In this document: piece by piece, positions 15,673 to 22,697 of the stretch | Layout of the letters: the number at the start of each line of letters is the position of its first letter | Position numbering within the stretch: position 1 is the first letter of the stretch | DNA from: Novosphingobium sp. UBA1948 | Lineage (GTDB): Bacteria; Pseudomonadota; Alphaproteobacteria; Sphingomonadales; Sphingomonadaceae | DNA: 24,693 bases | Reading direction: 5' to 3' | NCBI GenBank assembly: GCA_002336765.1 | Contig: DDES01000148.1 | Span: forward strand, 1-24,693 | Program-made: the position numbers and the translations under genes | The notes under the pieces: model-generated | What the model was told of the DNA's origin: nothing | Database searches by the model: none | What the model saw: the letters and a program-made list of their open reading frames with translations, nothing else

Positions 15673-16989
15673 ATGAACAAAAACAATACCCTTCGTCGCG
15701 TCGCAATGGGCCGTATCGCAATGGCTGGTGGCCTGCTGCTGGGCATGGCGCCCACCGCTGCCATGGCCAGTGGTTTCTATATCGTCGAGCAGAGCGCCAA
15801 GGCGACAGGCCGCGCCTATTCGGGCGAAGTGGCCGACACGGGCGCGGAAAGCCTGTGGTGGAACCCCGCCGCGATCGCCGGCAAGAAGGGCCTTCAGGTC
15901 CACGCCAGTGCCTCGGGCATTCTGGCCAAGGCCGATATCAACAATGTCTCGACGCTGATCGTGCGCCCCGGTTCGGCGCCTGCGGCCGTGGGTGGCGATC
16001 AGGTGTCCAGCGATCCGATCGACAAGGGTCTGGTGCCCACGATGGGCCTTGCCTATGGTCTGAACGACAAGATCGCGCTGGGTCTGGCCATCACCGCACC
16101 CTATAATTTCACCACCAACTACCCCTCCACAAGCTGGGCGCGCTACTCGGCGCTCAAGACCAGCCTGCGCACCATCGACATCCAGCCCACGCTGGCGATC
16201 ACCCCGCTCGATGGCCTGCGTCTGGGCGTTGGCGTCAACATCGAATATTCCAAGGCGGAGCTGGGCAACGCCCTGCCCAATCTGGCGGCCGGTCTGCCCG
16301 ATGGTTCGCAGAAGCTGGAAGGCGATGGCTGGGATGTCGGCTTCTCGGCCGGTATGCAGTTCCAGCGCGGTCCGGTCAGCATCGGCGCCAGCTACAAGTC
16401 GTCGGTCAAGCATACGCTCAACGGTTCGGTGGTGATTGCAGGGCTGCTCGGCCCGATCGCGCCCAACAACGGCACGATCAGCACCACCGCCACCTTCTCC
16501 ACCCCGTGGCAGGCTGTGTTTGGCGCGCGCTATGCGATCACCCCGGCCATCACGCTCAACGCGCAGGCCACCGCCGTGGGTTGGTCGAAGTTTGACGCCA
16601 TCGCGCTGGGCGCCCCGCTCAACACCGCGCTGCCGCAGAAGTATCGCGACAGCTGGACCTTCGCGGGCGGCTTTGACATCGCCGTGTCGGAACGCACCAC
16701 GCTGCGCGCCGGTATCGCCCGCGACCAGAGCCCCGTGCGCAATGACTACCGCGACGCGCGCGTGCCCGATGCCAACCGCTGGGTCTTTGCCGTGGGCGGC
16801 TCCTATGCCGTCACGCCGCGCCTGAAGCTCGATCTGGGCGCCAACTATCTCAAGCTGGACGACGCGCAGATCAACCGTCCGACGGCGGCCTATGTCGGCA
16901 CGCCGGCCCAGACGCTGTTCGCGGTCAACGGCACGATGACCAACGCCAATGTGCTGATCCTCGCCGCCGGCGTGCGATACGGCCTCTAA
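15673..16989 (+). CDS. fadL: FadL/OmpP1/TodX family outer-membrane transporter
   Basis: FadL-type barrels let long-chain fatty acids, or in some members hydrocarbons, cross the outer membrane. From the ATG at 15673 (ribosome site GGAGAG) there are 438 residues. A signal peptide spans about residues 1-32 (MNKNNTLRRVAMGRIAMAGG, ending AAMASG). The mature N-terminus GFYIVEQSAKATGRAYSGEV, followed by SLWWNPAAIAG, is the family's conserved hatch region. Alternating polar/apolar strands follow, and the protein ends in the aromatic-rich strand pattern AAGVRYGL. The neighbours (acyl-CoA ligase downstream, beta-oxidation opposite) favour fatty acids as substrate, though this is inferred. Confidence 0.92.
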   Translation: MNKNNTLRRVAMGRIAMAGGLLLGMAPTAAMASGFYIVEQSAKATGRAYSGEVADTGAESLWWNPAAIAGKKGLQVHASASGILAKADINNVSTLIVRPGSAPAAVGGDQVSSDPIDKGLVPTMGLAYGLNDKIALGLAITAPYNFTTNYPSTSWARYSALKTSLRTIDIQPTLAITPLDGLRLGVGVNIEYSKAELGNALPNLAAGLPDGSQKLEGDGWDVGFSAGMQFQRGPVSIGASYKSSVKHTLNGSVVIAGLLGPIAPNNGTISTTATFSTPWQAVFGARYAITPAITLNAQATAVGWSKFDAIALGAPLNTALPQKYRDSWTFAGGFDIAVSERTTLRAGIARDQSPVRNDYRDARVPDANRWVFAVGGSYAVTPRLKLDLGANYLKLDDAQINRPTAAYVGTPAQTLFAVNGTMTNANVLILAAGVRYGL

Positions 16990-17010
16990 GACAGACGGGA
17001 GAAGGCGAAC

Positions 17011-18738
17011 ATGGCTGTCCTCGAGACCCCCGCCGCGGATGCCCCCGCAGCCAACGCCTTTGACCGCAGCCGCGAACCGGCGCCGCGCCTCCTCACCGAT
17101 CTGCTCGACGGTGCGGTGGCGCGGTGGCCGGAGCGCCGCGCGTTCGATTTTCTGGGCCGCACATGGACCTATCGCGAAGTGGGCGCCTATGTCGAACGCG
17201 CCGCGCGGGGCCTGCATGCGCTGGGCCTGCGCAAGGGCGACAGGTTTGGCCTGTGCCTGCCCAACACACCCTATTTCATCGTGCTCTATTTCGCGGCGCT
17301 GCGGCTGGGGGCGGTGGTGGTCAACATCAACCCGCTCTACACCACGCGCGAGCTGGACCACCTGATCCGCGATTCCGGCGCGAAGATGATCGCCGTGCCC
17401 GATATCGGGCAAATCCACGCCAAGGTGCTGGAGGTCGGCCCGCCCGCGGGGATCGAGAAGATCATCATGTGCCCACTGGGCAAGATCCTGCCCACGCTCA
17501 AGGCATGGGGCTGGCGTCTGTTCAAGCGACGCGAGCATGCCCGTTTCCGTGAGGATGACGGGCTGCATGTCGATTTCTGCTCGCTGGTGGCGCGCAAGGC
17601 GCCACTGCCCGCGATCGAGGTTCGCCCTGCGGATCTGGCGGTGTTGCAATACACCGGCGGCACCACCGGCCTGCCCAAGGGCGCGATGCTGAGCCATGCC
17701 AATCTGACCGCCAATTCGCAGCAGATGCTGGTGCATATCGGCCATGATATGGAAACGCCCGAGCGCACCCTGGGCGTGCTGCCGATGTTCCATGTTTTCG
17801 CGCTGACGACGGTGCTCAACTTCTCGTTCGAGATTGGCTCGGAGATCATCCTGCTGCCGCGTTTCGAGCTGAAGCAGGTGATGGAGACGATCCGCCGCAC
17901 CAAGCCCACCATCCTGTTCGGCGTGCCCACCATCTGGGTGGCGATCAACCACAATGTCGCTCCCGAGGATGCGCCCGATCTGTCGAGCCTCACCGCCTGC
18001 ATCTCGGGCGGGGCGCCCTTGCCGCTGGAGGTGCGCGAGGCGTTTGAAAAACTGACCGGTGCGATTGTCACCGAAGGCTACGGCCTGACCGAAGCCTCGC
18101 CGATCATCACCTGCAACCCGATCCCCGGCCATGCCTACGGGCGCGGGATCAAGACCAATTCCTGCGGCCCGGCCTTCCCCGCCACCACCATCGAGATCCG
18201 CGATCCGGAAAACCCCTCGCGCCTGATGCCGCAAGGCGAGAAGGGCGAGGTCTGCGCACGCGGGGCACAGGTGATGCAGGGCTATTGGCAGCGCCCCGAG
18301 GATACGGCCAAAACCTTCATCGACGGCGCCCTGCGCACCGGCGACATCGGCTATCTCGACGAGGACGGCTATCTGTTTCTGGTCGACCGCATCAAGGATG
18401 TGATCCTGTGCGGCGGCTATAACGTCTATCCCCGCGTGATCGAGGATGCGGCCTATCTGCATCCGGCGGTGGAGGAAGCCATCGCCATCGGCATTCCCGA
18501 CCCCTATCGCGGGCAAAGCCCCAAGCTGTTCGTCAAGCTCCACGCGGGCACCAGCGTCACGCCAGAAGACCTGAAGGCTTTCCTGTCCGATCAGATCAGC
18601 AAGATCGAGATTCCCAAACAGATCGAAATCCGCGATAGTCTGCCCAAAACCTTGGTGGGCAAGCTGTCCAAGAAAGAACTGGTGGAGGAAGAACGCTTGA
18701 AGGCGGAACAGGTGAAGGCAGGGCTTGGGGGCAAGTGA
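17011..18738 (+). CDS. fadD: Long-chain fatty acid-CoA ligase, FadD type
   Basis: This enzyme activates fatty acids to acyl-CoA through an acyl-adenylate. The protein has 575 residues. The P-loop-like motif YTGGTTGLPKG is at 214-224, GYGLTEASP at 356-364, RTGDIGYLDEDGYLFLVDRIKD at 442-463 (with D445) and the C-terminal catalytic lysine K551 in GKLSKKEL. A ribosome site (GGGAGAAGG) precedes the ATG at 17011, 21 bases after the fadL stop, so the two are one operon. The N-terminal 20 residues are Ala/Pro-rich and not conserved in the family. Chain length is not readable, but the size and context suit medium to long chains. Confidence 0.93.
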   Translation: MAVLETPAADAPAANAFDRSREPAPRLLTDLLDGAVARWPERRAFDFLGRTWTYREVGAYVERAARGLHALGLRKGDRFGLCLPNTPYFIVLYFAALRLGAVVVNINPLYTTRELDHLIRDSGAKMIAVPDIGQIHAKVLEVGPPAGIEKIIMCPLGKILPTLKAWGWRLFKRREHARFREDDGLHVDFCSLVARKAPLPAIEVRPADLAVLQYTGGTTGLPKGAMLSHANLTANSQQMLVHIGHDMETPERTLGVLPMFHVFALTTVLNFSFEIGSEIILLPRFELKQVMETIRRTKPTILFGVPTIWVAINHNVAPEDAPDLSSLTACISGGAPLPLEVREAFEKLTGAIVTEGYGLTEASPIITCNPIPGHAYGRGIKTNSCGPAFPATTIEIRDPENPSRLMPQGEKGEVCARGAQVMQGYWQRPEDTAKTFIDGALRTGDIGYLDEDGYLFLVDRIKDVILCGGYNVYPRVIEDAAYLHPAVEEAIAIGIPDPYRGQSPKLFVKLHAGTSVTPEDLKAFLSDQISKIEIPKQIEIRDSLPKTLVGKLSKKELVEEERLKAEQVKAGLGGK

Positions 18739-18739
18739 T

Positions 18740-19156
18740 ATGATAGAAACAAGCGGGGGCGGGCCTGCCAAGGACGAGCTGAAAGGCATTCAGGAGGTGG
18801 CCAACCAGTTGAAGGTCACCCACCGCACCTTGCGCTTTTACGAGGACAAAGGGCTGATCGAACCGGTGCGCGTGGGCAACACGCGGGTCTATGCGCGACG
18901 CGATGTGGCACGGATGCAGGTGATCCTGCGCGGCAAGAAGCTGGGTTTCTCGATCCGCGAGATCAAGGAATTCCTCGACCTCTACAATGTCGACCCCAGG
19001 CATGAAGAGCAGAACCGCATGCTGCTCAAGCGCATCAACGAGCGGCTCAAGCTGCTGGAAAAACAGCGCGTGGCGCTTGAGGAAACGGTGGTGGAACTCA
19101 ACCGCCTTGCCGCCGAGACGCAGGCCAAGCTGGACGAACAGACCGGCGGCGCGTAA
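18740..19156 (+). CDS. MerR family transcriptional regulator, candidate local regulator of fatty-acid degradation
   Basis: The 138-residue protein has a MerR winged-helix domain at about 15-80: IQEVANQLKVTHRTLRFYEDKGL, then the wing EPVRVGNTRVYARRDVARM and LRGKKLGFSIREIKEFLDLY. A Leu-rich dimerisation coiled coil follows (about 88-135). It contains no cysteine at all, so metal or redox sensing as in MerR/SoxR is unlikely. That fits the LiuR-like group controlling acyl-CoA catabolism. The start ATG at 18740 lies one base after the fadD-type stop. A TTG at 18725 would give a longer but less likely form. Location at the end of the fadL-fadD operon suggests it regulates the locus; the ligand could be an acyl-CoA (inference). 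Confidence 0.88.
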   Translation: MIETSGGGPAKDELKGIQEVANQLKVTHRTLRFYEDKGLIEPVRVGNTRVYARRDVARMQVILRGKKLGFSIREIKEFLDLYNVDPRHEEQNRMLLKRINERLKLLEKQRVALEETVVELNRLAAETQAKLDEQTGGA

Positions 19157-19171
19157 TCTCCGACTGTCGGC

Positions 19172-19200
19172 TTGCATGGTGCGGATCGCGCCACTATCGC
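19172..19200 (+). promoter_or_regulatory. Possible promoter of the YdfG-like SDR gene
   Basis: TTGCAT (19172-19177) is followed after exactly 17 bases by TATCGC (19195-19200), 31 bases before the ATG at 19232. The -10 match is only 3/6, so the call is tentative. It would make the SDR gene independent of the upstream MerR operon. Confidence 0.33.
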
Positions 19201-19231
19201 GGTGGCCAGACCGCAAAGCAGGAGCCGGACC

Positions 19232-20008
19232 ATGACGCAGAACCCACTTTGGGCCGAAAACCGCATCGCGCTGGTGACCGGTGCCACATCGGGCTTTGGC
19301 CGCGCCGTGGCGCTGCGACTGCTGCGCGCTGGCGCAAGGGTGATCGCCACGGGACGGCGGGCGGATCGCCTTGCCGAACTGGCGCGGGACGCAGGCAGCG
19401 AGCGTTTGTTCACACTGGTGCATGATGTGTCGGCCAAGGATTGCGGCGCCACGCTGCTGGCCGCCCTGCCCGCCGAATTTGCCGCGATCGACATCGTGTT
19501 CAACAATGCAGGGCTGGCGCTCGGCCTCGAACCGGCGCAGCGCGCCAGCCTGTCCGATTGGGAAACCATGATCGAGACCAATGTGGCAGGCGTGGCGCGC
19601 ATCGCCCATGCTGTGTTGCCCGGCATGGTGGAGCGCAATCGCGGCCATCTGCTCAACATGGCCTCGGTGGCGGCGAGCTACCCCTATCCCGGCGGCAATG
19701 TCTATGGCGGCACCAAAGCTTTCGTGCGGCAATTCTCGCTGGGTCTGCGCTCCGACCTGCTGGGCACAAAGGTGAAAGTCACCAGCATCGAACCGGGCAT
19801 GTGCGAAACGGAGTTTTCCGAGGTGCGCTTTGCCGGTGACAGTGCGGCGGCGGCCAAGGTCTATGCCGGAATGCAGCCCCTCTCCGCCGAGGATGTGGCC
19901 GATACGGTGGAAGCCGTGCTGCGCCTGCCCGAGCATCTCAACGTCAACACCATCGAGATCATGCCGGTGGCGCAGGCCTTTTCGCCCTTTGCCGTGGCGC
20001 GGCAATAA
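19232..20008 (+). CDS. YdfG-like short-chain dehydrogenase (3-hydroxy acid / serine dehydrogenase type)
   Basis: This NADP-type SDR has 258 residues. Its Rossmann motif TGATSGFG is at 16-23, NNAG at 91-94, and the catalytic S145, Y158 and K162 (YGGTK) are present. The stretches NNAGLALGLEPAQ, ETMIETNVAG, PGMVERNRGH, GGNVYGGTKAFVRQFSL and NVNTIEIMPV closely follow E. coli YdfG. That enzyme oxidises L-allo-threonine, serine and 3-hydroxy acids and reduces malonic semialdehyde. The ATG at 19232 has GGAG upstream. A longer frame from 19172 lacks a ribosome site. The stop overlaps the next gene's ATG (TAATG). The true substrate cannot be read from sequence. Confidence 0.9.
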   Translation: MTQNPLWAENRIALVTGATSGFGRAVALRLLRAGARVIATGRRADRLAELARDAGSERLFTLVHDVSAKDCGATLLAALPAEFAAIDIVFNNAGLALGLEPAQRASLSDWETMIETNVAGVARIAHAVLPGMVERNRGHLLNMASVAASYPYPGGNVYGGTKAFVRQFSLGLRSDLLGTKVKVTSIEPGMCETEFSEVRFAGDSAAAAKVYAGMQPLSAEDVADTVEAVLRLPEHLNVNTIEIMPVAQAFSPFAVARQ

Positions 20009-20211
20009 TGCGCACGACTTACGACAGTGCCAGCGTGCGGCTCTACCATCTCGATGGCGGGCCGGAAGGCGGGGCCGCCACCACGCTGTTCTATGGCCCG
20101 CTGAGCGAGGCGATGCGTCTTGCCGATCTCGAACCAGCCGAGGTGCAGGAAGGCCTGTTCATCGCCACCGACAATGATGTGGTGGCCTATCTCGACCTGC
20201 TCGAGAGTTAA
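20008..20211 (+). CDS. Small unknown protein coupled to the SDR gene
   Basis: The 67-residue acidic protein begins MRTTYDSASVRLYHLDGGPE and ends VAYLDLLES. It has no signal peptide, membrane segment or known motif. Its ATG shares one base with the SDR stop codon, and its codon use looks like that of its neighbours, which supports a real gene. It converges with the symporter gene after 10 bases. I do not recognise the family. Confidence 0.6.
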   Translation: MRTTYDSASVRLYHLDGGPEGGAATTLFYGPLSEAMRLADLEPAEVQEGLFIATDNDVVAYLDLLES

Positions 20212-20221
20212 TCTTCCGCCT

Positions 20222-21184
20222 CTATTCGTCCGGCGTCTGGGCAAACTGCCGCGCGATCACCGCGCAGGCCATCAATTGCACCTGATGGAACAGCATCAGC
20301 GGCAGGATCACCACCCCCACCTGCGAGGGCGCAAACAGCACGCCCGCCATTGGCACCCCGCTGGCCAGCGACTTTTTCGAGCCACAGAACAAGAGCACGA
20401 TACGGTCGGCCCGTTCAAAGCCCAGCATTCCGCCCAGCCCCCATGTCGCCGCCAGCACCAGCGCCAGCAAAGCGGCGGATAGCGCGAAGATCAGCCCCAT
20501 TTCCCACAGCGGCAGCTTGCTCCACAGGCCTTCCATCACGGCGGCCGAAAAGGCGGTATAGACCACCATCAGGATCGACCCGCGATCAACATAGCCGATC
20601 ACGCCCTTGTGCCGCGTCAGAAAGCCCGCCAGCCACGGCCGCACCAGATGCCCGACGATGAAGGGCACCAGCAATTGCAGCACGATCTTTTCCGCCGCCG
20701 CGAAAGACATGCTGGCGCCTGACGAGCCCATGAACAGCGTCACCAGCAGCGGCGTGATGAAAATCCCCGCCAGATTGGAGAAAGACGCCGAACAGACCGC
20801 CGCCGCCACATTGCCCCGCGCGATCGAGGTGAAGGCAATCGAGCTTTGCACGGTCGAGGGCAGCAGCGTCAGAAACAGCATACCGCTCGCCACCAGCACC
20901 GGCAGGCCGGGGATATGCGACAGGCCCAGGCCCAGCAGCGGAAACAGCACAAAGGTGCTGGCCAGCGTCGCCAGATGCAGCCGCCAATGGCCCGCCCCTG
21001 CCACAATCGCCTCGCGCGAGAGCTTGGCGCCATGCAGGAAGAACAGCAACACAATCGCCCCATTGGCGATGGAATCGCAGATTTGCGCGAAAGCGCCATG
21101 CGCAGGCAGCAGCGAGGCCAATCCGATGGTGGCGATCAGCGCGAGGATATAGGGGTCAAACGAGGCTTTGATACGGTCGAGCAT
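20222..21184 (-). CDS. Bile acid:sodium symporter family protein (SBF-like, YfeH type)
   Basis: The 320-residue protein has about nine or ten membrane segments. It starts MLDRIKASFDPYILALIATIGLASLLP, followed by GAIVLLFFLHGAKLSREAI. Stretches such as LTLLPSTVQSSIAFTSIARGN and ASFSNLAGIFITPLL match the crossing region of the BASS family, as does FCGSKKSLASGVPMAGVLF near residue 270. The long SBF-like group (DUF4137-type, YfeH) has this layout. Transported substrate is unknown; in bacteria organic anions are often involved. The ATG at 21184 has a poor ribosome site, and a palindromic repeat begins only 9 bases upstream, so the leader has probably been altered by that insertion. Confidence 0.88.
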   Translation of the reverse strand: MLDRIKASFDPYILALIATIGLASLLPAHGAFAQICDSIANGAIVLLFFLHGAKLSREAIVAGAGHWRLHLATLASTFVLFPLLGLGLSHIPGLPVLVASGMLFLTLLPSTVQSSIAFTSIARGNVAAAVCSASFSNLAGIFITPLLVTLFMGSSGASMSFAAAEKIVLQLLVPFIVGHLVRPWLAGFLTRHKGVIGYVDRGSILMVVYTAFSAAVMEGLWSKLPLWEMGLIFALSAALLALVLAATWGLGGMLGFERADRIVLLFCGSKKSLASGVPMAGVLFAPSQVGVVILPLMLFHQVQLMACAVIARQFAQTPDE

Positions 21185-21193
21185 GGGCTTGGC

Positions 21194-21272
21194 CTAGTGG
21201 ATTGATTTTGACATTTGCACCCCCTGTCGGCTGGGATGGGTTTGCAAATGTCAAAATCGTAAAATCCACTAG
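21194..21272. repeat. Palindromic element 1 (MITE/REP-like)
   Basis: The ends are ctagtggat (21194-21202) and atccactag (21264-21272). Inside them are the perfect inverted arms gattttgacatttgc (21204-21218) and gcaaatgtcaaaatc (21244-21258) around a 25-base loop. The two arms are joined to the ends by a single t on the left and gtaaa on the right. CTAG bounds each side. The arms carry a consensus TTGACA hexamer facing inward on each strand. The structure is seen directly; mobility is inferred. Confidence 0.85.
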
Positions 21273-21284
21273 ATTCATAAGTTT

Positions 21285-21362
21285 CTAGTGGTCCGAAAAG
21301 ATTCTGGCATTCGGGCGTGCCCTAGCCTCAAACGGTACCGAATGTCAGAATCGGACCACTAG
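21285..21362. repeat. Palindromic element 2, related to element 1 in the opposite orientation
   Basis: The ends are ctagtggtcc (21285-21294) and ggaccactag (21353-21362). The inner arms are gattctggcattcgg (21300-21314) and ccgaatgtcagaatc (21338-21352), with one G/T mismatch, around a 23-base loop. A 5-base bulge, gaaaa, lies on the left side. In element 1 the 5-base bulge is on the right, so the two copies face opposite ways. Inner arms of the two elements agree at 12 of 15 positions, with paired changes. Twelve bases separate the elements. Confidence 0.85.
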
Positions 21363-21448
21363 CGCGTCTTTTCTACCTCGGCAATGCTACGGCGCGTTGC
21401 CGAAAAGCGCACACTTGCGGTGGCGCCGCCTTGTGCTAACTCCCCGCC

Positions 21449-22594
21449 ATGACTGTTCCACCTTCCGTTCCGCCCGTTGAGGCCTTCCGCGCCATGGCCA
21501 TCGGCCAGCTTGCCCACAAGCTGGCGGCCGAGGGGCGCAGTGTGATCCATATGGAATATGGCCAGCCTTCCACCAGCGCGCCCGCCGCCGCGCTGGCCAA
21601 GGCGCATGAGGTGCTTGACCACGAGGCGCAGGGCTATTGGGAAAGCGCGCCGCTGAAAGAGCGCATCGCGCGCCACTATGCCGAGACGCAGGGCGTGACC
21701 ATCCGCCCCGAACAGGTGATCCTCACCTGCGGCGCCAGCCCCGCGCTGGTGCTGGCGCTGATGAGCGGTTTCGCGCCGGGCGCGCGGATCGCCTGCGCGC
21801 GCCCGGGCTATGTCGCCTATCGCAACAGTTTGCGCGCGCTGCATATGGAATGCGTGGAAGTACCCTGCGGCGCGGCGGAGCGTTACCAGATCAGCGCCGC
21901 CGCGCTGGCCGCGCTCGATCCCGCGCCCGATGGCGTGATCCTCGCCAGCCCCGCCAACCCCACCGGCACGATCATCCCTCCGCAAGAGATGGCCGCCATC
22001 GCCGCCGTATGCGCGCGTCGCGGCATCCGCATCATCTCCGACGAGATCTACCACGGGCTCAGCTACACCGGCCCCTGCGTCTCGGCGCTGGTCCATGCGC
22101 CCGATGCGCTGATCGTCAATTCCTTCTCCAAATATTTCTCGATGCCGGGCTGGCGGCTGGGCTGGCTGGTGGCGCCCGACGATCTGGTCGATGCCGCCTA
22201 TGCGCGCATGAGCAATCTGTTCCTGACACCGCCGGTGCTGGCGCAGCATGCAGGGTTGATCGCCTTTGATTGCGCCGAGGAACTGGAAGGCCATATCGCC
22301 ACCTATGCCGCCAACCGCGCGGCCATGCTGGCGGCGCTGCCCGCACTGGGGCTGGCGAGAATCGCGCCGCCCGATGGCGCTTTCTACATCTGGGCTGATA
22401 TCGGCCATCTCACCAACGACAGCATGGCTTTCTGCACCCGCCTGCTCGAGGAAACCGGGGTCGCCTGCGCGCCCGGCGTCGATTTCGATCCGGTGGACGG
22501 CCATCGCTTCATGCGCTTTTCCTTCGCCGTTTCCACCCAGCTGGTTGAGGAAGCCATTGCCCGCATGGTGCCGTGGTTCGCCCGACAGGGATGA
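21449..22594 (+). CDS. Class I/II pyridoxal-phosphate aminotransferase
   Basis: The 381-residue fold-type I PLP enzyme shows the family residues in order: NPTG at 170-173, D198 and Y201 in SDEIYHGLSY, the PLP-binding lysine K228 in SFSKYFSMPGWRLGW, and R236. An arginine near the C-terminus (HRFMRFSFA) would bind the substrate carboxylate. The N-terminus contains HMEYGQPSTSAP, typical of the aspartate/aromatic/alanine-type group. The exact donor and acceptor cannot be read. No pathway partner lies next to it. The ATG at 21449 lacks a clear ribosome site. A gap of 103 bases separates it from the next gene. Confidence 0.93.
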   Translation: MTVPPSVPPVEAFRAMAIGQLAHKLAAEGRSVIHMEYGQPSTSAPAAALAKAHEVLDHEAQGYWESAPLKERIARHYAETQGVTIRPEQVILTCGASPALVLALMSGFAPGARIACARPGYVAYRNSLRALHMECVEVPCGAAERYQISAAALAALDPAPDGVILASPANPTGTIIPPQEMAAIAAVCARRGIRIISDEIYHGLSYTGPCVSALVHAPDALIVNSFSKYFSMPGWRLGWLVAPDDLVDAAYARMSNLFLTPPVLAQHAGLIAFDCAEELEGHIATYAANRAAMLAALPALGLARIAPPDGAFYIWADIGHLTNDSMAFCTRLLEETGVACAPGVDFDPVDGHRFMRFSFAVSTQLVEEAIARMVPWFARQG

Positions 22595-22697
22595 ACTGTA
22601 TTTACGCCTGCGTCCGGTTTTTGCGCCTGCTCAATGTGATTGCCGCGCCGCCGTCGCAAGCGTAACCTGCTGGAATACCAAAAGCAGGACGCCCCCG

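Larger units (their letters stand above)
21185..21448. other. Divergent intergenic region dominated by two palindromic repeats
   Basis: This is the longest gene-free stretch in the window, 264 bp. About 169 bp of it is taken by the two palindromic elements listed separately. Between 21363 and 21448 there is a possible aminotransferase promoter, TTGCGG (21415-21420) and CTAACT (21436-21441) 15 bp apart, close to the ATG at 21449. No promoter for the minus-strand symporter could be made out. Confidence 0.5.

Noticed and set aside
15658..18789. Uninterrupted 1043-codon frame on the minus strand
   Set aside because: Antisense shadow of the fadL-like and fadD-like genes; no motif, and a composition typical of antisense frames.
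19157..19231. Terminator after the MerR gene
   Set aside because: Only 5-bp stems (such as ccgac/gtcgg) are present, without a T-run.
22266..22697. Long upstream extension of the beta-CASP frame
   Set aside because: It overlaps the end of the aminotransferase in another frame, and the MBL core begins right after the ATG at 22698.
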